Below are positions 1 to 11,400 of a stretch of DNA of 64,000 bases, one piece after another (within the stretch, counting starts at the first letter, position 1; each line of letters begins with the position of its first letter). The position numbers and the translations under genes are program-made. The DNA lies in contig LLEY01000080.1 in assembly GCA_001414485.1 (NCBI GenBank), positions 214,087 through 278,086 on the forward strand, read 5' to 3'. A model generated the notes under the pieces. It had not been told where the DNA came from and made no database searches. It saw only the letters and a program-made list of their open reading frames with translations. The DNA is from Calycina herbarum (lineage: Eukaryota; Ascomycota; Leotiomycetes; Helotiales; Pezizellaceae).

Positions 1-1109
1 TAATATAATTAATTAGTATATATATATAAGCATTTATAAGGCTTATAAAGCTAATAACTAGTAGTATTACTAATTATATATAATAAGATTATATATTTAT
101 TATTATATAATTAATAACTAATTTATTAAGACTATAATTAAAGAAGTTATGTAGTAAATAAAGTACTCAGGAGCTCTCGCTTGAGCGCCCGGCGTCCCGG
201 AGCGCTACTCCGATACCACTCCGAGCATGCGGGCCGGTCTCCGATACCCACGGCCCAGTCACGTGTATATATTAATCAATTAATCAATTATTAATCTGAT
301 TAGATTAGATTAGATTTTGATTAACACTTAAAACCCCTTGATTAGATTAGATTAATGCCCATTAATCTAATCTAATCTAATCATTACTTTCGCTGATTCC
401 TGTGTTGAAAAAGAAATAGTGTTTAACACTATCTTTCTATTGGGCTATTTCTGGGACTCACCGAAGCTATACTTCTTTACTATGGAGCGGAATGGTAATA
501 CAAAGGTAGTATACTTTATTCACTATTAATAGAACTGTAAAATGTTGTCCAAACACATACGAAAATGTTACAAAACAAAAGACTTGAGCTAGAAGCTCTA
601 TTTTACTAAGTTGTTCTAATATTTCTTTGGTGCTATCTCATAAATGTTATTCAGATATGTGTATCTAGTACTCTATATACTCAGAAATCTCGTAACTTTA
701 TTTACTTTACTTAATTAATATAATATTCTTGAACAACTCAATTTAATAGTTGAAATTACTAGACTTGCTATTTGATACTTTACGTGCAGCAAGCTGACAC
801 GCTAAAATTGTTAGAGACTTGATCGAGATTAAAGTAGGACATTTTGGAGAAACTGGGGTCTGGGAAGCCCAGGCGGGACTAGGTTTTTTTTCTAGAACTC
901 GTCCAAAAGGACAAGTTGATATGGGAGGGAAAGAAGTTCATCATGAACTAGAGAATGACAAGGCAGTTTGAGATGATAGCGAGGATAATATCCAACTACA
1001 GTATCATAAATGTCGATGAAATAGCACACGCTGATAGTTACAGTGAATCTGAGCATTTAAAAGTCCGACTTCAAGTCAGAAGAATCATTCATATTTCTAT
1101 AAATCCCAC
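1..1109. other. Gene-free AT-rich repeat-derived edge
   Basis: No coding region is supported. The first 150 bases and 270-800 are visibly AT- and TA-rich, as in fungal repeats decayed by repeat-induced point mutation. A sharply GC-rich patch of about 95 bases sits at roughly 168-262. A perfect inverted repeat lies at 340-377. The block around 680-815 resembles 13300-13425. Short open frames near 955-1257 lie opposite the last exon of the neighbouring kinase gene or in spacer and do not look like proteins. Confidence 0.6.
340..377. repeat. Perfect inverted repeat of GATTA units
   Basis: Left arm GATTAGATTAGATTAAT (340-356), spacer GCCC (357-360), right arm the exact reverse complement (361-377). 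More GATTA units occur just upstream (about 298-316). On one strand this would form a 17-bp hairpin with a 4-base loop. A second, shorter inverted repeat (ATAGTGTT/AACACTAT) lies at 416-432. Confidence 0.85.
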
Positions 1110-2385
1110 CTACAACCTCGCCTTGGTCTTCGCCCTCTCCCTCGCACCCTCAACATGTTTCCAAGCCAACCTCCCCATCGGATGTCTCAACTCAGCATTC
1201 TGCTTTGCCTGCGCACTACTCGCTTGTCTAACAGCATATCTCGCCGCAATCCCTTGATAAATACACGTCGCTCTAAAAAACCCAAAAGCAGTTCCCCAAC
1301 TCAGTTCTGGTGTCGGGTCCCAACCTGCGACCTCTCCGTACCATTTTACTAATTCTTCCGGGCTTGGGAGGCCAGGAGTTTCGCCGGGACTGAAACCTGG
1401 GATTTTTGAAATGAGGGTTTGGTTGTTGAGGTTGTAGGGGGTCATGAGGTTTACGAGGTCGGAGAGGGGGTGGCCTATTGTTGACATTTCCCAACTTTCT
1501 CTTGTTAGTTATGCTTCTTAAATATAAATATAAAGAGAAGATAGCTTACTCTAATATCCCAATAACCCTCGGTTCAGTCTTATGGAAGACCAAGTTGTCG
1601 ATTTTATAATCTCCATGTATAGGAGCACCCCGATCTCTAGGTTGCAATTTTTTATCACTAAAGAACTCCAGTATCTCCTTAATATGTGGCATCTGTCCAA
1701 CCGCCTCTTTTGTATCGACGTCCACAGTTTCCGCTTGTGCTTTCTCGATCGTGGCGAATGTTTTGATCTGACGATCGTAAAACCCAGATGGTCGACCAAA
1801 TGTTTCTAACCCAACATCATTTGGTATAATCCTATGAAGTTTCGCCAGAGTCCTTATAGCATCGTGCCACCTGTTTTCATCAGCGAAAACCCCTCCCTCT
1901 CTCTGGGTATACATACATCTCCCTTCTCTCCCCCGGCGAAACATCCGGTATCGTCGCATCCTCAATAATCCTCCCATCCAAGAACTCCATAATATAAAAC
2001 GCCGTCCCAACAATGCTCACATCCTCACACAGACAATATGCCTTGGGAACAGGGACATCTGTCTTCTCCAGAGCATGTATGACCTTGTATTCCCTCTCCA
2101 CTTGGTGTGCAGTCTTCGATACTAGTTTTCCCGGGGGTTTCTTGCGCATAACGAATTTCATGCCATTAGAGGCTGTGAGTTGGTATGTAGGATTCGATTG
2201 TCCGAAGCCAAACTATTTGCGCTCGCTATTAGCATACTACTCACTTCATCTTTATCGTGGTGTATAGCTTCAGTGGGATAATCTACCTGTTTGACATCGA
2301 AAGGGATCTTGATTTCGGGAACATTTTTGGAGATATATCGCTCTAACGATTGAATATTGATAGGTTGTCTTACGGCACCGGCCAT
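1110..2385 (-). CDS. APH/ACAD10-11-type kinase-like protein
   Basis: Four exons on the minus strand: 2385-2287, 2212-1917, 1870-1550 and 1494-1110, giving 366 residues. Seen: an N-terminal lobe beginning with [12 protein letters not shown] (the nucleotide-loop region of this family), KFVMRKKP with the likely ATP-binding lysine, the Brenner-type motif HGDYKIDNL, and a DWE motif followed by [10 protein letters not shown]. These are hallmarks of the phosphotransferase family found as the N-terminal domain of human ACAD10/ACAD11 and as stand-alone fungal proteins (APH, PF01636). The substrate is unknown; animal ACAD10/11 kinase domains act on 4-hydroxyacyl substrates, so a role in hydroxy-acid catabolism is possible but inferred. 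Splice sites were chosen to restore [18 protein letters not shown] and [11 protein letters not shown]; introns are 74, 46 and 55 nt. The gene follows UTP12 on the same strand with no sign of shared function. Confidence 0.85.
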
Positions 2386-2770
2386 TGTGAGGTTTGGAGG
2401 GAATCGATTGCGTTGTTGAATTGAAGCATCTCGCGGGGGTTTGTGAGAGTGTTATCTGATCAACAGCCTCGGCCTCGGCTTCTGGGGTCATAAGGAAGCT
2501 AAATTTAGGCCTGTCGAACCCCGGAAAATCAGTACCCGAAGTTGTGGGGGAAATACCGAGTGAGAGCCGGGGCTTTGATCGGTTGCTCACTTAGTAGATT
2601 GTCGCTTTTACTGATAAAGTCCAGTCAGAAATAGCGTGTGGAGTAGTCAATTGATGTTTTTGAAGCTTTGATGAGGACATTGTTGTAGAAATAACATTGC
2701 TTGGGGTATTAAAAGTACCTGTATCTATCACAATCCCCCCATAAACTCCTTTCCTTTCCTACCTATCAGC

Positions 2771-5725
2771 TCAGCTTACTTGAACAAAACCACGCTTTTT
2801 CTGAGAATCCGACTTTTCCTCCGTATCCCACGTGTCTTCATCTACATAATCCTTAACTCCCTTTTCTTTCACCTGAGCACCTATCACTCTCAATGCAGCA
2901 AGATTGTATCCCATCTCATCTTTCTGCTTCTTTAATGCCTGTCGTAGATTGGTTCGAATGCCATCAAGCATTAGCCGCATCGTTCTGCTAGCAACAATTT
3001 GTCGGTGATGAGTTTTTAACATAAAAAACAGGACTCGACACGTCAGAGGTATGTTCATTAACCTTGTCGCAAATATGTTGAGGAATGTGAAGAGCATCGG
3101 TAAAGTTGCAAATGGAAGAACCAGCAGAGCATCTTGAAGTGCTGCAGCTTTCACTCTTTGAATCACCGACAAGACATGTGCTTCTGCGCTGATCCCACCT
3201 AATGCCATAAAAAGGGGATTTCGAGCTGGTGGTGCGGTGTTTGGATGTGTTGCTTTTGCCAGCTCCCATTCTTCCATGAGTTTTAAATCAACCATGCCAA
3301 GTTCTAGAGCTTCAGCGATCTTTTCTCCAGCCATGAGAGTCTCGATGGTTTGTTTACCAGCGGTTCCCACTTCTGCGGAATTTTCTTCGTTGTCCTTTTC
3401 AGGTTCGAGCGAGGTAGTCAAAGTACTTTCGTATAATTCCTCAAGTTCCTTTTCCCTCTCTTCTTCCAAGAAAATCTGCTCGTCGGTCTGTTCCCACACT
3501 CTGATACTCTTGTCGTGACTTGCGCTAACCAGGAAGTTTCCGGTTCGGCTGACAGCTAACGCCCAAATCTCGCTATGATGGCCATCTAGACGTTGAATCT
3601 GCTCGAATTTGTCACCATCCCAGTACTTGATCATCCGATCCTTGCTTGTACTGAAAAAGTGGTGCCCGTTCCCATCTTGATTGTGGGGAACAAATGCAAC
3701 CTGCAAGATACTGTCTTGATGAGCGAAGAAAGCCTTGTGGCAATCACCAAAATCCAGACCCCAAAGTCTGACGTTCTTGTCTGCTGAACAAGTTACGATC
3801 AACTTGCTATCAAAGGAAATATCCATATTAAGTACAGGTAATTTGTGGCCATACAGATTGAGGAAAAGTTTTAAAGAGTCCACGAAAAATACCTTGACAG
3901 TATTGTCCAGAAGTGCGACTGCTAGTAGGCGAGAATCCGGAGAGAATCGAATGCTCAGAATATCATCTGCCACTTTGAGAGTTCTTGTGTGAGCAAGCCT
4001 CAGTCGCGGGGTAGTTCGCTTGGTTCCAGGGATGTCTTCTTGGAAGATTTCAAAATTCCAGAATTTAGCTGTCTTGTCTGCGCTGCCTGAAGCCAATGAT
4101 CGTCCATCTGGGTGTACTTGAAGGGTCCAAATTGCCCCTTCGTGGGCTTTGATGGTGTCAAGCATAGCAGCTGATGCGACATCGAATAGCTCCAACTCGC
4201 CACTCTTAGTACCAACAACCACAATTTTATCACCAGGCAAAAATGCAACACACAGCGCGTAGCCACATTCAAATGTACGGATGCAAGTGCTTGTCCGAAC
4301 ATTCCAAATCTTCAATCCACCATTTGATGCAGATGCGAGCATTCGATCATCCGAGCTAAGCGACAGAGCTCTGACATCTGCGCGGTGACCGGGTAGCTCA
4401 ACTGAGAGGGATCGTGCATAGTCTGGCAACTCCTCGCTTTTCGCTTTCTTCGATTTCTCCTTTGTCGGTATGCTGTAAACCTCCAACTGATTATTTGTCG
4501 TAGCCGCTAGCAATTGAATTGATTTTGACCCTTTCGTATGAACCCAGTCGAACGAGCGAACCTTGCCTCCTGTTCTTACAATAACGTATGGAACGAAAAA
4601 GTCGCTAATCTCGGCGCTCGAAGTGTCCTCGGATTTTTCGTCTAACTCTCCACCATCCACTTCCATCGCAGAACCTAGTTTTTCACGTCTCCTTTTGCGC
4701 TTTCGTGCCAAACTCCTCTTTACCTCCTCTTCTGATCGTATCCTCCATATTTCTATCGCTTTTTCCGATCCATGGACGGCAAAATAGTCGAGTCTAGGAT
4801 GAAAACTAACTCCAATGGCCTTCTCCTTGCCTTGCCGATGTAATACACCGCGATCATGTAGGTATCGACTCTCAGCAGCTCCATTAACTTGGGTTGATAG
4901 TTTGAAAAGTCCGGCAGTATCGATCGACCACATCTTCATTTCTCCGTCATTTCCAGTCGTAATACATCCACTTCCGTCTGGAGAAACACCAAGAGACCAG
5001 CATTCCCCATTGGTTTGAGCCACATGGGTTTCAATACAATGTTGAGAGGTGACATCCCATAACTTTATCAGAGCGTCTTTTCCAGTCGTGAGGAGGAACC
5101 CTTCAACGTCGACAAGATCGCTCGCAACTTGAACAGCGTCTTCTCCGTCCTCGGAGGAAACGATTGGCGCTTCTGGCTGAATGAATTCCAATCCCGTCAC
5201 TTGATCTTTATGTCCCCTCAACTTGAATAGTCCAACCTCGGCTACTAGATCCCATATTATCACATCCGTATCCTTTGATCCACTGGCTAGTCTGACGCCC
5301 GATTTGTCGAATGCAAGAACGGTAATGGCGGAGCGATGGCCGTTGAAGCTCACTATTGCAGTGGCAATTTTCGAGTCCCAAAGTCGTATGCTACCATCTT
5401 CGTATCCCGCAGCATAAACATCCGTGTCGACTTGACTTTGCGCAAGGGCTGTGACTTGTGAATTGCAATCCTTATCTTTCCAGCGACTGAGTAGCTCTCC
5501 TTTTCTTATATCCCAGCACAAAACGTCCTCATTTGCAGCAACAATAGCACGTCCAGAGCTACCACTGCGCGAACCTGAACCATCGGCCGACCAAACGACA
5601 TTTGCGGTGCTGGAGTTGACGAGTCCGAAAGTTTTCGAATGCTCGTACTTTCTGTAATTGATGTTGTTAGTGAGAATAACTACCTGCGAGATTGCAATGG
5701 AAACTTACAAATAGGACTTGACCAT
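2771..5725 (-). CDS. UTP12: UTP12/DIP2, SSU processome WD40 protein
   Basis: Two exons: a 17-nt first exon 5725-5709 encoding MVKSY, a 57-nt intron 5708-5652, then one long exon 5651-2771; 965 residues. It is a scaffold of the UTP-B subcomplex of the small-subunit processome, which assembles on nascent 35S pre-rRNA in the nucleolus for 18S maturation (human WDR3). Seen: many WD40 blades (repeated GHKD..V, SGSKDTDVIIWD, SGSADKTAKFWN, SASHDKSIRVWE) arranged as two propellers, a basic nuclear-localisation-like stretch RKRKRRREK near residue 320 in a low-complexity linker, and a C-terminal helical Utp12 domain from about residue 800 to 915. The MVKSY N-terminus and length match DIP2 better than the paralogues PWP2, UTP13 or UTP21. 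The C-terminus KKRGFVQVS reads straight to a stop; a GTAAGC there could serve as another donor, which I did not use. It is divergent from ARPC2 with 244 bp between starts. Confidence 0.93.
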
Positions 5726-5969
5726 CTTGTGGTTTTGGCGGGGGAGATCAGATCGCGACAACAATTTTTTTACTCGGACAGAATTTAGTTAGTGCTGTGG
5801 ATAAGCGCCAAAGTGTATATCGCAGCACGCCCAGATTTGAGCCACAAGGGCCGTTAGCTTCACTGCCCCACCAGAACATCTGCCATCGTCAGCCTCCAAC
5901 TCAACTAAGGCAGACCATTCGAGACAGAGGGGAAATTTTGTCAAACACAGCAATCAACGAGACGCCAAA

Positions 5970-7173
5970 ATGCTTCTCTTGGACTACCAGAATGTGTTGA
6001 TCCAGTCGGTCCTCACCGAGAGATTCTCTGGGTTAGCTGCACCATCCCCCCACTCGAATACCACCTGCTAACCCAATATTAAGGGCCCCTCCAGTCAACA
6101 TTGACCAGACGGTATCGGACTTCGACGGTGTCACTTTCCATATTTCTACCCCCGAAGCCAAGTCAAAAATCGTCGTCTCCATACAAATTCGGTGCTATAA
6201 TGATCTCTTGAAATACGGCGCACAACAAGTTCTTGAACGGGAATATGGCTCTTATGTAATTGCCCCAGAGGCCGGGTACAACTTCTCTGTACAAGTTGAT
6301 TTGGATACCTTACCTGAGGATAAGGGTGCGTTGTTCTCTTGATCTTTTAAGCTTCCGCTAACATCATCAAGAGGCTCGGGATGACATTATTCGGAGGGTG
6401 TCATTGTTAAAGAGGAACGCAATGGCTGCGCCATTCGAACACGCCTTTGACGAACATCACAAATTGGCGGAGGAAGCTTCCAAATTCACATCGGAGGAAG
6501 CACCTCAGGGAGTTCGAGAAGGTGGTGAGGTTATGGGCATCCATTACCGCGACGAAGAGGCAATCTACATCAAAGCCAGTCATGACAGAGTTACGGTCAT
6601 CTTCAGTACAATCTTCCGGGAGGAGACCGACAGAGTTTTTGGCAAGGTGTTTATTCAAGAATTCGTTGATGCAAGGAGGCGAGCTATTCAAAATGCTCCG
6701 CAGGTTCTTTTCAGAAATGATCCTCCGCTTGAGTTACAAGGTGTACCTGGAGTTAAGGATAGTGGAAATGGAGAGATAGGATACGTAACTTTTGGTAAGA
6801 ATCGTTGGTAGGCAGTTGACTTCCAAAGCTAACTAACTCAGTACTATTTCCACGACACATGACCCGCCAAAGACGAGAGGACGTTATATCCCATATCCAA
6901 ACCTTCCGTGACTATTTCCATTACCACATTAAGGCCTCAAAGGTAGGCGAGAAGCAGGTCTGGGAACTATCGAGCATTGCTAAATGTTTAATAGGCTTTT
7001 ATCCACTCCAGAATGCGAAGACGTACTGCCGATTTCCTTCAAGGTAGGAAGATTCTAAAATCGTGTATTTGCATAGCTAACCATATCAAGTTCTTCGAAG
7101 AGCACGACCAGAGAACGAAGAAAAGGAGAGAAAGACAGCCAGTGGAAGAACATTCAAGGTTCAAGGCAGCTAA
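5970..7173 (+). CDS. ARC35: ARPC2 (p34/ARC35), Arp2/3 complex subunit 2
   Basis: Six exons: 5970-6031, 6084-6325, 6372-6794, 6842-6942, 6995-7043 and 7091-7173; 319 residues. ARPC2 and ARPC4 form the core that holds the Arp2/3 complex on the mother filament during actin branch nucleation, needed for endocytic patches in fungi. Seen: the N-terminus [15 protein letters not shown], the central [37 protein letters not shown], and the long basic C-terminal helix [32 protein letters not shown] followed by HSRMRRR (cited in parts here). These match the p34-Arc family (PF04045) in order and in length (about 300-320). Introns are 46-52 nt. The last exons are small and would be missed by a simple ORF search. 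Confidence 0.93.
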
Positions 7174-7436
7174 AACATTGTCACGGTCCCCAAAAATACA
7201 CTTTGAAATCAACGCCTGCCTAGGCCCTTCGCCCCTGCCCAGTTCTCTAATCCAGACTCCTTAACGCCAATTGATCCATAAAATATATCCCTTTTCTAAC
7301 TAGCAAACATGGCAGTAAACAATGTCCACTTGTTTACTTTTCCATTATCATGTTTGTAGTACTGCGTGTAGACCCCTCCACTTGAGCTACTAGTCGTCAG
7401 TATTGATGGCAACAAGATTTTCAAGTATAACCTAGC

Positions 7437-7703
7437 TCACTTTGCATGATCCATTATCTTTTCCTTCTTTCGCCATTCCTTTTCCTTGGCCTCCTTCTCT
7501 GCAAAATATCTTTCCTTTCTGGTTCTTAATTTTTCTGCCTTTTCCTCTTCTGGAGTGAGGATCTTGGGCTCGGAATCTGGAGCTGGCGAGCGAGGTCGTA
7601 GTAGTTTTTCTTTGAGCGATCGACTTTTGGTGGTGAAAGAGGAAGCTTCGGAGTCTACTTGGGTTGCGGTGACGGTGATGGAGATTGATGATTTGGAATT
7701 CAT
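7437..7703 (-). CDS. Small charged hypothetical protein
   Basis: An intronless frame of 88 residues starting MNSKSSISITV; an upstream in-frame ATG at 7793 would give 118 residues. I do not recognise it. The N-terminal half is Ser/Thr-rich; the C-terminal half, from LTPEEEKAEKLRTRKER onward, is a run of Lys, Glu and Arg likely to form one charged helix. The downstream ATG is preferred because the extra N-terminus (HFVFYTHIQKN) is hydrophobic and unlike the rest. It lies between ARPC2 (convergent, 264 bp) and SF3B1. A chance frame is possible, but the regular charged pattern and clean start and stop make a real small gene plausible. Confidence 0.4.
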   Translation of the reverse strand: MNSKSSISITVTATQVDSEASSFTTKSRSLKEKLLRPRSPAPDSEPKILTPEEEKAEKLRTRKERYFAEKEAKEKEWRKKEKIMDHAK

Positions 7704-8463
7704 CGCGACGTGATCTGGGATTCCGTCGAAGGAGTTTTTTTGAATATGAGTATAAAATACAAAATGTATGAGTCTGCTGTTCTCAGATGGCAAAGGGTCC
7801 TTTAAAGGATGGATTTCGCCAAGTGATTAGTGGTGTGGGTGATGGCTGTGCTTACAAGGCTGTGTAAGATCTTGGCTAGTAGCTTTGCCTTGTATTGGGC
7901 TCTCCTTGTAGGATCTCTGAAACAAAGAATCTTAATATTTACATACTTGAATACCAAGGATTACAAGCTCGTAAAATATTAGTAGTGTTGGGGGGTTCAA
8001 GGTGTGTCGCGATAGAACTTGGGCAGGATAAGCGACAGAATTTGTTCCAAATTTACAGAACATTCTTTTATTGACCAAACCTTTTGGGAGACTCGAGCAG
8101 ATTCCTTGAGTTCTTTGGGGCAATTGAAATTTTTGTTCTAAACTTTTGAAATCAATTATAGGTGTTTCGGTTGCTCACAATTGGCTTGTATAACACCACT
8201 AACAAGGTTATCCTGCATGTGAAATCTTAGAATTCTATTCACCTTATTTTCTGGGACTCCCAAATGCAAATACCAAATTCACTATTGCTTTCAACAAAAA
8301 GTAAATGAGTTGAGCTGACTGTTATAAGGATGATCACGTGATTACATATTTTATGCTGACAGTTCCCGTGTCCCGCTAAAATTGCCTCGCGAAAATGCCA
8401 TAGGTATGTCAGCCTTCTTGATAGCAACAACACCTACAACTTTCACAGGACAAGCAGCGCAAG
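7704..8463. other. Spacer and SF3B1 upstream region
   Basis: No gene seen. It serves as upstream region for both the small minus-strand gene and SF3B1. A palindromic ATCACGTGAT (8333-8342), the E-box type core bound by CBF1-like bHLH factors in fungi, lies about 120 bp before the SF3B1 start. Binding is inferred from the motif only. Confidence 0.4.
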
Positions 8464-11400
8464 ATGTCTGACGCCGACTTTGATACGATCAGGAAGCTTC
8501 AGGCTGAGCGGAATGCCGCTTCTGCTGGTAAGAAGGGGTCGAAGATATTTGATCAATCAACTCAACGAACTGATGTATCCACCAAGGCGTCCCTGACGGA
8601 AAGCTTCGATACGACACTTTATGAGCGCGAGGCATCTAATAAGTTTGCGGGATACAATACATCTATTGCTGTGGCAGATGGCGATGATGACGAGATGGAG
8701 GAGGATACCAGCCGCCGGCTAGTTGGACAATACACAGCCTCGAGGGAGCAAATGAACGAGTTCAGTCACGGCAATGGAGTTGAGGAAGAGGATATTCTAC
8801 TAGGAAGGGAGAAGAGCGCGCGGATTGCTGATCGTGAAACTGATTACCAAAAACGACGACTCGATCGTGTTCTGACACCCACCAGGGCCGACCCTTTCGC
8901 GGCGAATAGACAAGCTGGAGCGGCCGAAGATGGCGAAAGCTACCGGGAGATCATGGCACGACGAGAATTAGAGCGGGAAGAGGAAAGGGTTCGGAAAGCA
9001 ATTGAGGAAAAGGGAGCGAATGGCGAAGTGGTTCATCACAAGGCGAATTTGGCGGACGAGGGAACTGCTTCCCCAGGCGACAAGGAGAATAAGGAATCTG
9101 GTTCTACGGAGGTTATCACTGCAGGTCGCAAACGAAAACAACGATGGGATGTTGGCACAGAAGCCGATAAAGCTACGACGGAAGCCTCCGAGGCCAAAAC
9201 CAAACGATCACGATGGGACCAGACACCTGCTGTTGGAGGGGCCGCTGTGGATGAGACGCCTCGACGGCGATCGAGATGGGATCAAGCACCAGCAGCTACG
9301 CCAATGGGTAACCAAGGGTTAGTAACTCCTATGCATCCTTCCCACATGGGTGGACCGGTTATGCCAACTGCTTTCGGTATGGATATCTCGATGAGAAATG
9401 CCCCTCTGTCGGACGAAGAACTCGATATGATGTTACCTACGGAAGGATACAAAGTTCTCGAACCACCTCCAGGATATGCCCCAATCAGGACTGTTTCCCA
9501 GAAGATGATGGCTACTCCAACTCCTGCCGGGGGAGCAGCTGGATTTGGTGGATTCATGATGCAGGACCCGGAGAGTGGAAGAGCATTGGGAAAACAACTT
9601 CCCACCGAAATCCCAGGAGTAGGCGATCTACAGTTCTTCAAGGCAGAGGATATGGCATATTTCGGCAAGTTGACGGATGGAAGTGATGAAAATACGATGA
9701 GTGTGGAGGAACTTAAAGAGCGAAAGATCATGAGACTCTTGTTGAAAGTCAAAAATGGTACTCCACCAATGCGGAAAACCGCTCTTCGTCAACTTACAGA
9801 CAATGCACGCCAATTTGGTGCTGGCCCTCTCTTCAATCAAATTCTCCCACTATTGATGGAAAAGACCCTCGAAGATCAGGAACGACATTTGCTTGTTAAG
9901 GTTATCGACCGTGTACTCTACAAGCTCGATGAACTTGTCCGACCATACGTGCACAAAATTCTTGTTGTTATCGAACCGCTTTTGATTGACCAGGATTACT
10001 ATGCCCGTGTGGAAGGTCGAGAAATCATCTCCAACCTCAGTAAAGCCGCAGGTCTCGCCCATATGATTAGTACCATGCGACCTGACATAGATCACGTCGA
10101 TGAATATGTTCGAAATACAACAGCAAGAGCCTTTGCTGTTGTCGCGTCCGCTCTTGGCATTCCGGCATTGCTTCCCTTCCTACGAGCCGTTTGTAGGAGC
10201 AAAAAATCCTGGCAGGCCCGCCACACCGGTGTCAAGATCGTTCAACAGATTCCAATTCTTATGGGATGTGCAGTTCTACCACATCTGAAGGGTCTCGTTG
10301 ATTGTATTGGTGGTAACCTCTTGGATGACCAAACAAAAGTACGAACAGTTACAAGTTTGGCACTCGCAGCTCTTGCTGAAGCAGCTAACCCATACGGCAT
10401 TGAGAGTTTCGACGAAATACTAAATAGTTTGTGGTCGGGTGCCAGGTCAGTGGTTATTTTCCTTTCACTTCAGAAGATTTCGAATAATACGGTTATTTTC
10501 TGAGGAGTTTTGGAAGAATCAGAAATTCGCATTTTTAATTCTTCCAACTTTCTCGGTTAATGATTTCAAGCATCCCAGTTCGTTTAGAAGAATGAGGAAT
10601 TAAGGTTTCTGGTTCTTCTAAATTATCTTGGACAATAATTCCCCAATTTGTTTTGTTACCCCAAATAAACCAAACATGCTAACTCTTTTTCTAGGAAGCA
10701 ACGCGGAAAGGGATTGGCAGGATTCCTCAAAGCTGTCGGCTACATCATCCCATTAATGGATGAAGAATATGCCAATTATTACACGAGTCAAATCATGGAG
10801 ATTTTGCTTCGAGAATTCTCGTCGCCGGACGAAGAAATGAAGAAGGTCGTTTTGAAAGTAGTTTCTCAGTGCGCTGGGACGGATGGTGTTACAGCGGGTT
10901 ACCTAAAGGAACATGTCTTAGACGAATTCTTCAAGAGCTTCTGGGTCCGACGAATGGCTTTGGACAAACGCAACTACCGACAGGTTGTTGAGACCACGGT
11001 TGATATTGGTCAAAAGGTCGGTGTTGGAGAGATTGTCCAGCGAATCGTCAACAATCTCAAAGATGAAAGCGAAGCTTACCGAAAAATGACTGTGGAAACT
11101 GTGGAGAAAGTCATTGCCAGTCTAGGCGCCGCGAGTATCAGCGAGAGACTGGAAACACAACTTATCGACGGTATCTTGCATTCCTTCCAAGAGCAAAGCG
11201 TTGAGGATATCGTTATGCTCAATGGATTCGGCACAGTAGTCAACGCTCTCGGAACACGTTGCAAGGACTATCTACCTCAAATCGTCAGTACCATTCTTTG
11301 GCGGTTGAACAACAAGTCTGCCACAGTTCGGCAGCAAGCCGCAGATTTGATCTCACGTATTGCAATGGTTATGAAACAGTGCGGCGAGGATGCATTGATG

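Noticed and set aside
955..1257. 100-codon plus-strand frame
   Set aside because: Its right half is opposite the last exon of the APH-type gene and the left half is spacer; no motif.
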